Source: Adiantum capillus-veneris
Taxonomy: Eukaryota; Streptophyta; Polypodiopsida; Polypodiales; Pteridaceae
Direction: 5' to 3'
Assembly: GCA_014529385.2 (NCBI GenBank)
Contig: CM043959.1
Coordinates: 86,337,529 to 86,401,528 of the forward strand
DNA length: 64,000 nucleotides
The first letter of the stretch is position 1; each line of letters begins with the position of its first letter. Of this stretch, positions 56,035-64,000 are shown in pieces. The notes beneath the pieces were generated by a model. It made no database searches. It saw nothing but the letters and a program-made list of their open reading frames with translations, and was not told the origin of the DNA. Position numbers and translations under genes: made by a program.

Positions 56035-56097
56035 CTGCAAAGTACCCACATGCTTGTGGCAAAGCCCCTACTTCTACTACTTGTATTTAAAGGATAG

Positions 56098-56300
56098 TCA
56101 GTAATAGTAACGAAATCTTTTCCAAACCTTAGGGAAGAACTTCAGACCGATCTCCAGCTCTCCAACGAACTTTCCATTAGGCTTTTGGACTTTGAACTTG
56201 CATGGAGCAAGCTGACGCTTAAGAGCTAGAGGAATTGGTGGTGGTGATGGTGAGGGGAGGTGCTGCCAACGCTGTTCCCATAGTACAGCTCGCGGCAACT
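56098..56300 (-). pseudogene. Last exon of a second C2-domain gene copy
   Basis: Reads LALKRQLAPCKFKVQKPNGK, then FVGELEIGLKFFPKVWKRF and a stop at 56098. This is homologous to the last exon of the neighbouring C2 pseudogene but clearly diverged, so two related copies lay in tandem. Earlier exons are missing. Confidence 0.65.
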
Positions 56301-56489
56301 AATACATTTAACAACAGTTTCAAACCCGTCTCATTTAGCGTCCAAGTCGCCAAGTGAGCCGAGATCTCGGCCTGATCATCGCCTATATAAGCTGCAGCAC
56401 CGGCACAGGCTCGCGGACGCCTTCTCATGCTGCATATAAATGACGCCCCTCTCTCTACCGCCTCCACTATCCTTGTTATCTCCTCCACC

Positions 56490-56590
56490 TTTGCAACTGC
56501 GGGGCCTCTACTCCTCGCCTGCAGTTTCAATGGCGCCACGCCCTCAAGAAAGAGCTGATTCAAAGGGATCCTGTAATGTTTTGTCTGTAG
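56490..56590 (-). pseudogene. Third C2-like exon piece
   Basis: After an acceptor-like ACATTACAG the minus strand gives IPLNQLFLEGVAPLKL, parallel to IPLHKVFLRGHLPPSKYKV of the first copy. Downstream similarity stops. It may belong to the same broken gene as 56098-56300, with inserted sequence between. Confidence 0.5.
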
Positions 56591-56619
56591 GAAATGACGC
56601 AAGGCGGGGGAATGCACTA

Positions 56620-58182
56620 GAGAGCTGTGCGATATTCAGCAAGGGCTAGCAACTTCGGGGAGCAGGCGAGGGCGCCATGGCTGAGTTAATTGGCAACACG
56701 TTTCGTGCCTTGATTACAGCTGGAGATAGGATAGAGAGAGAAATGAAATGAAATGAAATGTTATATTAAACGACCTATGAGATTTAATCCTTGTGGAATG
56801 AATCCAATGTCTTGGTACAAAAATAAAATGAAGGAAAATGAAAGACTAAAATTATCACACTAAAATCATCATCATCCTTGTCAATGTCCGAGGATGCCCC
56901 ACATCGGGCGTTGTCCGAGGAGGAAGTATTGCATCGGTCATTGAAGAGCTTCGTGAATATCGGCCTCTGTAAATAGTCGTACTAGAAGTCTCCCATATCG
57001 TGCTATAATAGTACTGATCCGCTAATGGAGCCTCCATGAGGCATGCTCATCTGGCTGTTGAGTCCTTGCTCTAAAGAAGTGAGTGATCTCCTTTTGTGAA
57101 TGTCTCCCTCTGTCTGGTCTCCTCAAGCAACTCTCCCAAAGTCTACGCAAGTCTAGCAAAAACAACCTGAGGCATCTCTGATCCTGATATCTCATAACTC
57201 TAGCCAGCGCTCCAATTCCCTCTCTGAGTAGATAGTGAAAGTGGCCTCGTATCTCATAGTATATCGTACAATGGAAAATGTGATGTAACTATGTATACAT
57301 CTAGGAAGCCTCCCTAGAACCTTGCTCCCAATCAAAGAGCACGAAATTCAACATGCATATCTACTATGGCAATGCTCAAGAAACAAACCTTCCCTTCGAA
57401 TCTCAAATCATGGATTTCTTTTCTTGCTCACAATTGGCTCTAATTGGATGTAGTGATGTATATCAATTGCCTCACATTGCAGCTTCTCACACTATGTCCA
57501 AACTTATCACGTTTAATTGGCCCAAACTTATCATATTGAGTGCCATTGGACCCAACCTCCTTGGATATTGAAATCATTTGTATATATATATAAGATTTTT
57601 GCTATCAACCCATCACCGCCCACCAATTTCACTATAGCCTCCCTTCCATGTTCACATATGAGGAGATGAGGACTCTATTGAAATCATAGGATTTGCTCAC
57701 AAGTGTTCTATCTAGAATGTCGTCTTTTGGACAAGATGCATTGTAGGATAGCCTCTGAAGGGGCTAGAAGGAAGGTGCATAGTGTCTGTCATTTATGTAA
57801 ATAAAATGATTTGTAGCAAGGCAATGGGATACAAGCTAATCTTAACAAGCAATCTCAGATGTGGTCTCTTCCAATGTCGGATGTGGTCTCTCGGAATTAT
57901 AATTCAAGATTTGACCAAAAGGGAAAATTATGTCGTTACATGGTCACATGCTAATTACTATATGTTGATTGGAATGCTAGCTAAACTAGAGATGGTACAT
58001 GCCAATGTGTTGTGACATATGCCAAAGGCCACATATCCACCACATGTGACACCATATGTTAACCCTTTTCTTAATACCTTGGACTCAAAAAACGCTAGCA
58101 AGCTTTTGGTCCACGATTGATGTCCAATAATATTTGAAGATCAAATTGCTGCAGAGAGAAAAAGATGCTACTAGCTTCATAG

Positions 58183-58254
<72 letters not shown>

Positions 58255-58747
58255 GGCCAGAGACAAACTTGCAGACAAAGCTCCGAGATGCTTCTGGGAA
58301 CCTGCAAACTTTGAACTGCTTGTGGAGAAGATCGCATTGCTGCTGAGAGAAATGCAGAATTCTTTTTTTATTTTATTCACTTGGCAGTTGGTAGCTTTTG
58401 ACGGCGTAGTCGTAGTTTTTTTAGAGCTTTTCATCGTAGTGGTTTTTTTCTTTTATAGAGTAGCCACATGGGTTAATGAGAGCGCAGTGCTGCAGTTTTA
58501 CCTCCTACGCTAACGAAGTAATGAAGCTTTTGAATAATGCTCTAGATCTTAATTTGAGCGTGACACAAAAATGAACTAATGGTTTAGTCCCCACATTTGT
58601 AGACGAGGCCTAGATGAGTAGCTTGAAGTTTGCATGTACAAAGGAGAATTGAGGTAGATCTACTTGGGAATCAAATTGATGGCAAGAACCTGTAAAATAT
58701 AGTGTGGATGTGTGGAATAGCATGTTTAAAACTGAAAGGATTTTTCA
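56620..58747. other. Unassigned stretch
   Basis: No gene recognised on either strand. It contains a short (GAAAT)n run at 56741-56762 and a compound (TC)n(AC)n tract at 58185-58249. Confidence 0.45.
58185..58249. repeat. (TC)n(AC)n microsatellite
   Basis: About 34 bases of TC followed by about 31 bases of AC. Confidence 0.92.
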
Positions 58748-59353
58748 ATGAAATACAAGAGAAACCTCATGAGCCACAATAACATCACAAACAACTTATT
58801 AAGGCGCCACAAACACAACACTACAGTTGCGTTGTCTTTGAAGCACACCATTATTCCTCACATCAGTTCACCAAAATCTGCAAAACAGGCTTGGGATATT
58901 TTGGCTGGTCTTTATGCAAGTCGCAATGAGGCTAAAATTGCTTTGCGGCGTAAAGAGTTAGAGTCGAAGATTATGCATGAGGAAGATGATATGGACACTT
59001 ACCTTGCTAGTGTCAAGAAGAATCTCTTATCTGTATCCGCACTTGCTAAACTTGGACGTGTAGTAAAATTTGTGGATGACAGATGTACAGTTCATGATCT
59101 CAGTAAGGCTGTCAAATGTATTTTTGTTGGTTATAATGCTGAAAGCAAAGGTTATAGGTTGTATCATCCGCAAACAAAATGTATTCTGGTTTCATGGGAT
59201 GTAGTGTTTGTGGAAGATTCCGTTCAGCCCTTGCTGTCATCTACTAAAGACAGTAATGTAAGCTCACAGGACATTTATGACACTTTGTTGCCTCTTTTTG
59301 GGTGGTGGAAATACGAATGTAAACTTCCAATGAGGAAAATGTACAGCCTATGA
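58748..59353 (+). pseudogene. Chimeric copia frame: gag, pre-integrase and integrase end fused
   Basis: A 201-codon open frame joins three pieces of the copia polyprotein: gag (SAKQAWDILAGLYASRNEA to LASVK), pre-integrase (KNLLSVSALAKLGRVVKFVD to HDLS) and integrase C-terminus (KAVKCIFVGYNAESKGYRLY to SSQDIYDTLL). Joints lie at about 59013-59017 (tcaag shared by both parents) and 59101-59105. Both large deletions keep the frame. The first 29 codons before 58836 are foreign sequence. It keeps CAG at the position where the full-length copy has TAG. Confidence 0.75.
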
Positions 59354-59365
59354 GGGTTTCTGAAA

Positions 59366-59819
59366 ATGTTACAGATTAGCCTATTACTGATACAGATTTA
59401 CATGATGTACTTGATGAGGAAAGGGCTGAAAATGAGCAGGCTAGAGGTATGCCAAAATGGCTGGTGCACACTTTGTGTGACAATAAATTGGACGCACCTT
59501 TGTCTAGTCGTACTCGTTCAGGCTCTTGCCATGCATCTTATGCATCAGATTGTTATGCTTTGGCTGTGTCTAGCTTACATGATGTTGAGGAGCCTCTGTC
59601 TTTTGATGAAGCACAGAATTCAAAAAATTGGATGGCTGCCATGCAATCAGAATATGATGCACTTATAGAAAATGACACATGGACTTTATGTGATTTTCCT
59701 CCTGGCAAAAAGGCCATTAATACGAAGTGGGTTTACAAGTTGAAACGCAATCCGGATGGTGAGATCGATCGCCATAAGGCTCGACTTGTTGCAAAGGGTT
59801 ATGCACAACAAAGATTTTG
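59366..59819 (+). pseudogene. Copia reverse transcriptase N-terminal fragment, first copy
   Basis: Reads ARGMPKWLVHTLCDNKLDAP to KARLVAKGYAQQR and then runs into the hAT fragment. Homologous to 46200-46600 and to 60450-60820. Confidence 0.82.
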
Positions 59820-59902
59820 ATGTATGCATATTGTGGTTTGGTTTTGCATTGACCACTAAATGACTTGGTGATGTCTTGGATGTAGATACATATGATATTT
59901 GG

Positions 59903-60109
59903 TTGTACACACCTTGCAGCTGCCTCTTGGTAGCTAGGATACTTGCTGAGCCATGTATCCCAGTGTCTATTAGCTAATGTTTCAATCAATGCAGGCTTCA
60001 CTTCTTGCAAGGTGGCAAGAACATAATATGCGGTTGCAAACCTTGTCGCACAAAATATCTGCAAAGTTTTGTTGGGTGATCTTAATAAAAAAAGAGCATA
60101 CGAAAATTG
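59903..60109 (-). pseudogene. hAT transposase fragment, antisense inside the copia derivative
   Basis: Minus-strand translation SPNKTLQIFCATRFATAYYV, LATLQEVKPALIETLANR and DTWLSKYPSYQEA matches the hAT transposase at 28840-29030 with a few substitutions. The bases 59820-59902 next to it are not matched. At the right joint gaaaattg is common to the hAT and copia sequences. Confidence 0.85.
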
Positions 60110-61335
60110 GATGGTAAGGCTGTCAAATGTATTTTTGTTGGTTATAGTGCTGAAAGCAAAGGTTACAGGTTGCATCATCCGTAAACAAAACGTATTCTGG
60201 TTTCACGGGATGTAGTGTTTGTGGAAGATTCTACTCAGTCCTTGCTGTCATGTACTAGAGACAGTAATGTAAGCTCACAGGACATTTATGACACTTTGTT
60301 GCCTCTTTTCGAGTGGTGGAAATACGAATGTAAGTTCCAATGAGGCAAATGTACAACCTATGAGGGTTTCTGAAAATGTTACAGATCAGCCTATTACTGA
60401 TGCAGATTTACATGATGTACTTGATGAGGAAAGGGTTGAAAATGAGCAGGCTAGAGGTATGCCAAAATGGCTGGTGCACACTTTGCGTGGCAGTAAATTG
60501 GATGCACCTTTGTCTAGTCGTACTCGTTCAGGCTCTTGCCATGCATCTTATGCATCAGATTGTTATGCTTTGGCTATGTCTAGCTTACATGATGTTGAGG
60601 AGCCTCTGTCTTTTGATGAAGCACAGAATTCAGAAAATTGTATGGCTGCCATGCAATCAGAATATGATGCACTTATAGAAAATGACACATGGACTTTATG
60701 TGATTTGCCTCCTGGAAAAAAGGCCATTAATACGAAGTGGGTTTACAATTTGAAACGAAAGCCGGATGGTGAGATCGATCGCCATAAGGCTCGACTTGTT
60801 GCAAAGGGTTATACACAACAGAAAGGCATAGATTATGAAGAGACTTTTGCTCCCACTTGTCGTATGACTACTGTGCGTTTTCTCTATGCATTGGCATCTC
60901 ATTTTGGTTGGGATGTACATCAATCAGACATTGTTACCGCTTTCTTAAATGGTGACATATTTGAGGAAGTTTATGTAACGCAACCTCGCAGTTTTGTCAT
61001 AAAAGGACAAGAGGACAAAGTGTGCAGATGTAAGAAGGCTTTGTATGGGTTGAAGCAATCTCCTCATGCTTATTATGAGAAAGCTGACACTCATTTCGTC
61101 AAACGAGGCTTTCGTAACAGTCCAACAGAAAGCGCATTGTATGTAAAACGTGAGGGTGATGCACTTCTCATTGTGGTCCTTTATGTTGATGATTTGCTAA
61201 TCATTGGACCAAATGAGAGACATATTGTTGAATTTAAGGCTGATTTGAATGCTACTTTCAAGATGAAAGATTTGGGGCTGTTGCATCATTACTTGGGTAT
61301 ACAGTTTAAGCAGTGTGATGGTGGTATTGCTTCAC
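60110..61335 (+). pseudogene. Copia integrase end and reverse transcriptase, second copy
   Basis: Starts KAVKCIFVGYSAESKGYRL, then after a stop and a frame change gives a long frame 60288-61385 with the whole reverse transcriptase to YVDD in VVLYVDDLLIIGPN and LGLLHHYLGIQFKQCDGGIA. Unlike the full-length copy it has no frameshift in this region. A deletion at about 61329 removes the link to RNase H. Confidence 0.85.
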
Positions 61336-61756
61336 CACAAGTGGTTTTTGTTTCATGCTTGGCAATTCATGTATATCATGGTTGAGCAAGAAGCAACCTA
61401 CTATGGCCACTTTGAGTTGTGAGGCTGAGTACAAGGAATTCTTCACAGCTACGGTTGAGTGTGTATGGCTCAGACGCCTTATGGCTGATTTGGGTGTTGG
61501 ACAGGACACTACCAACACTATCTACACTGACAGTCAGAGCGCATTGGCAGTTGTGAGGAGCCCAATTTTTCATGCTCTCACAAAGCACATTGAGGTGCAT
61601 TACCACTATGTCAGGGAGAGGCTCTCAGCAGGAGAGATCAGCTTGGCTTATGTGCCAACACAGGACAAACTTGCAGATCTTTTCACAAATGCATTGTCTC
61701 GTGAGAAGCTTGAAGCTTTTCACAAAGCTTTGGGCTTACTCCCCTTTGTGGACTGA
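61336..61756 (+). pseudogene. Copia RNase H, C-terminal part
   Basis: Frame from MLGNSCISWLSKKQP through SCEAEYKEFFTATVECVW, TIYTDSQSALAVV and KHIEVHYHYVRERLSAGE to LGLLPFVD. No stop interrupts it, and it keeps GQD where the full-length copy has TAG. Confidence 0.85.
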
Positions 61757-61819
61757 TCATGTCCTCAGGGCATGGCACTTCCCTTTAATCATGTGCCAGC
61801 TCTTGTTCACCGCATCACT

Positions 61820-61831
61820 CCAGGGGAAATT
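61820..61831 (+). other. Polypurine tract of the copia derivative
   Basis: CCAGGGGAAATT directly precedes the 3' LTR. Confidence 0.68.
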
Positions 61832-62058
61832 TGTTACCATATACATGTGGTAGTGATGTGTGTGAACACACTAGGACCGCTGGGGCATTTTTTCCCTCTT
61901 TAGGAGGTTTTTCCCCCCAAGAATTGTATATACGTCCATCACTCTAGGGGTATCTATCCTTCCATTGCACACTAAGTAACACACTCTCTATTGTGTGCCT
62001 TGAGCTTCCTTCGTCTTCTCCAAGCTGTGTGTGTTTCTCTGCAACCCTATTTCCAACA
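61832..62058 (+). repeat. 3' LTR of the copia derivative
   Basis: 227 bp, TGTTACCATATACATG to TTTCCAACA, the reverse complement of the LTRs of the 44529-49706 element with scattered differences. Confidence 0.9.
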
Positions 62059-62419
62059 CTTGTGATAAAAGAAGGGATAAAGTTTGCAAAGTGTAACTCC
62101 AAATATCAGTAAGGATGTCTAGTATCTTGAATTTAGTAAATGAATAAAATGCTTTTGTGAATCCCTAACAAAGGGTTCAAATAACTAGCAATGACATTTG
62201 AACAGAAAACACGACAGTTCATGTTTTTGTAATAGAAAAAATCAGCACTTGATAAGATCTTCTAGAGTCATGGCATTAAAATAATCCACTCTTTTCTTTT
62301 GCATGAATTCTTTAAGATATGTACTTGAAAAGGTGCAAATTATCTTGACGTTTTCTTTATAATTAATGGTGTTTTTTTGTGTGTTTAGATAGTTTAAAGT
62401 GTCAAATAAGAGTAACCTT
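62059..62419. other. Unassigned stretch between copia derivative and CACTA end
   Basis: AT-rich, no gene seen. Confidence 0.4.
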
Positions 62420-62481
62420 CACTACAAGAGGCTCTTCACATTAGCGACGCTCACACAGCGACGCTCAAAAAAAAAATTCCC

Positions 62482-62575
62482 GGCGTCGCTATGAGCGTCG
62501 CTATGAGCGTCGCAAATTTACAAAGAAATTTGCGACGCTCATAGCGACGCTTATAGCGACGCTCATAGCGACGCC
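62482..62575. repeat. Subterminal hairpin of GCGACGCTCATA units
   Basis: The left arm 62482-62519 and right arm from 62526 are complementary over about 38 bases around the loop acaaag, nearly perfectly; the right arm has one more 12-base unit. The units belong to the CACTA subterminal repeats. Confidence 0.82.
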
Positions 62576-62659
62576 AGCTGGGGTAAAAAAAATAACCGAG
62601 CGCGCCCAAAAACTCAGATCTCAGATCTGAGTTTTTCGACGCCCTCAAGCAAAGAGCAG

Positions 62660-62696
62660 GTAACGCTCTCCCTCACTCTCTCTCTCTCTCTTTTTC

Positions 62697-62738
<42 letters not shown>

Positions 62739-62858
62739 AGAGGAAGGAGAGACAGGTATGCTCCTTCCCTCTCCTCATTCTCATGTTCCCTTCCTCTCTT
62801 TCTCTCTCCCTCGCTCTCTCTCTCACACACACACACATACACACACACATATAGTGTT

Positions 62859-62914
<56 letters not shown>

Positions 62915-63125
62915 CAAAAACGCACACACATACATAAACAAAGAATGCACACACACATTGAGAGAGAAAAAGAGAGAGAGAGCATGCATAAACAGAAAAC
63001 GTACGCATTGAGAGAGGAAAAGAGAGAGAGAACATGCATAAACAAAAAACGCACACATTGAGAGAGGAAAAGAGAAAGAAAACATGCATACGATCCAAAA
63101 AAACGCACACACATTGAGAGAGAAA
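62660..63125. repeat. Compound microsatellite (TC)n, (AC)n, (GA)n
   Basis: Inverted counterpart of 41780-42222, including repeats of the unit gcatgcataaacaaaaaacg. Long open frames on the minus strand here are low-complexity products. Confidence 0.92.
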
Positions 63126-63482
63126 GAAAGAGAAACTAAGGGAGCGTCGTAGGAAACTAATTAAAATTAAAAGACCTAAAGATCTAGCCGACGAGGAGTT
63201 GAACTGAAGACCTATTATTCAAGAGAGAAATGGCATAATCAATCTATCATACTTGGCATGGGTGATAGAAAGGTTATACCATTTATCTCTTTTTATTGGC
63301 ACACACATCCACACACGCGCACACACACAGGAAGAAGAGAGTTATAACGTCGTAGGAAACTATTTTAAAAGACGTTAAAGATTAGGTTATATGTAGACTT
63401 ACATTAAATTAGATTTAGGTTTATTTTTAACTAGATTTACATTTATTTAAGCTAGATTTAGATTTATGTTATATTAGATTAG
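63126..63482. other. CACTA interior, AT-rich array left part
   Basis: Contains attagatttaggttta-type repeats from about 63370, the inverted form of the array at 41040-41765. No gene. Confidence 0.5.
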
Positions 63483-63680
63483 ATGCGGGTCTCCATAGAC
63501 TGCGATGCCTGCATGAAGCGGGTGAAGAAAGCCCTCAATGGAATATAGGGTATTGCTGCCTTCACTCATAGTGGGCTCCGTCGATCCAAAAGTACTGGTG
63601 AAATGTCTTCAGAAGATAGGGAAGAAGGTGGATCTTCAGGGCGGCAAGAGTCACTACATCCCCGACACAATGACCATCTA
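63483..63680 (+). pseudogene. Captured fragment of a heavy-metal-associated (HMA) domain gene
   Basis: From ATG 63483 the frame reads MRVSIDCDACMKRVKKALNG, then a stop. In another frame GSVDPKVLVKCLQKIGKK and VDLQ follow, ending at a TAG near 63679. HMA domains of plant isoprenylated metal-binding proteins have this pattern: the metal site CDAC (C-x-x-C) early and a GxVDP-xx-L-xx-LQKxGKK end. About ten residues in the middle are lost or shifted. AT-rich CACTA array flanks it on both sides, and the other CACTA copy lacks it, so it was captured. Confidence 0.7.
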
Positions 63681-63699
63681 GACAACCTCTAGTCATTAG

Positions 63700-64000
63700 A
63701 CTTACGTTAAATTAGATTTAGCTTTATTTTTAGTTAGATTTACGTTTATTTAGATTTACGCTTATTTACGTTAGATCGAGTCCACGCAAGAATTACTTAC
63801 GGTTTAGGGTTTAGAGTTAGACGAACAGTGAAAAGATCTACTGTGAAAAGATGTTAAGATGAAGTGAAGTGCTACAGCTAGAGAAGAGGCAAAGGGATTT
63901 TGTCCACTACATGCAGTATCATGTAGACGTGGGTGTCTAGATTTCTTGTACCCACAAATATAGGTATTGACCAATAAAGACGAGATTATAACCCGGTGGT
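63700..64000. other. CACTA interior conserved with the first copy
   Basis: AT-rich array to about 63790, then about 210 bases that match 40720-41010 in reverse complement, including cccacaaatata and gacgtgggtgt. Cut by the window edge. Confidence 0.7.

Larger units (their letters stand above)
58836..62058 (+). mobile_element. Rearranged copia derivative, 5' truncated, with duplicated segment
   Basis: Same family as 44529-49706 but on the plus strand. It starts inside gag, lacks most of gag, protease and integrase, and contains the reverse transcriptase region twice (59107-59819 and 60116-60830), separated by an antisense hAT fragment. It ends in RNase H and a 3' LTR. No 5' LTR is found. It looks like the product of template switching or recombination between copia transcripts and a hAT sequence. 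Confidence 0.82.
62420..64000 (-). mobile_element. Second CACTA-like element, left end, running out of the window
   Basis: Begins CACTACAAGAGG at 62420 with GCGACGCTC subterminal repeats, then the same order of microsatellites, AT-rich array and conserved block as 42430 to 40720, in inverted orientation. It is a separate copy of that family. The transposase-type gene would lie beyond 64000 on the minus strand. It carries an HMA-domain gene fragment that the other copy lacks. Confidence 0.7.

Noticed and set aside
59005..59110. Splicing as the cause of the two joints in the chimeric copia frame
   Set aside because: The parent sequence has no GT donor or AG acceptor at the joints; microhomology at the first joint fits deletion better.
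62614..63114. Minus-strand frames of 95-166 codons near the right CACTA end
   Set aside because: Low-complexity products of microsatellites; the mirrored copy at 41.8-42.2 kb has different frames.

Overview
This window is repeat-dominated nuclear DNA from a land plant with a large genome. The evidence is plant-type Ty3/gypsy and Ty1/copia LTR retrotransposons with plant tRNA primer sites, hAT and CACTA DNA transposons, GT-AG introns, long (TC)n/(GA)n and (AC)n tracts, and fragments of plant-type C2, DnaJ and HMA genes. Nothing seen places the clade more closely. No intact ordinary host gene, tRNA, rRNA or CRISPR array was found.

Layout. 351-5585 is an LTR element with short LTRs and an almost non-coding interior, probably inserted in an older relative whose 3' part is 5586-9599. 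9600-11634 holds a decayed gypsy fragment. 11635-38727 is an old copia element split at 12698-35559 by a gypsy element on the minus strand. That gypsy element was itself split twice: by a gag-only LTR element (15362-23047) and by a hAT transposon (about 26571-34105). Short target-site duplications and restored reading frames support this order. 38728-42430 is the end of a CACTA-like element, next to a TNP2-like remnant (42431-42987). 44529-49706 is a full-length but broken copia element on the minus strand. 50761-52547 is a 1.8 kb LTR element with a perfect target duplication and a fragment that looks like a plant DnaJ (ARG1-type) gene. 52946-53314 is a MITE candidate. 54508-56600 holds C2-domain pseudogene pieces that keep their introns. 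58836-62058 is a rearranged copia derivative carrying an antisense hAT fragment. 62420 to the end is a second CACTA-like end, inverted relative to the first, with an HMA-domain gene fragment.

The most unusual object is the hAT element. Besides a near-complete transposase on the plus strand, it carries two convergent minus-strand reading frames: a protein-kinase-like frame of 470 codons broken only by three TAG codons, and an unrecognised intact 253-residue frame. Hairpin-like subterminal arrays lie on both sides. The gag-only element is also notable, because a second long frame follows gag in the -1 frame at a run of seven G just before the gag stop. Many stops in the window look like CAG to TAG changes, as expected from loss of methylated C in CHG sites of silenced transposons. 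Three of them are confirmed by paralogous copies inside the window.
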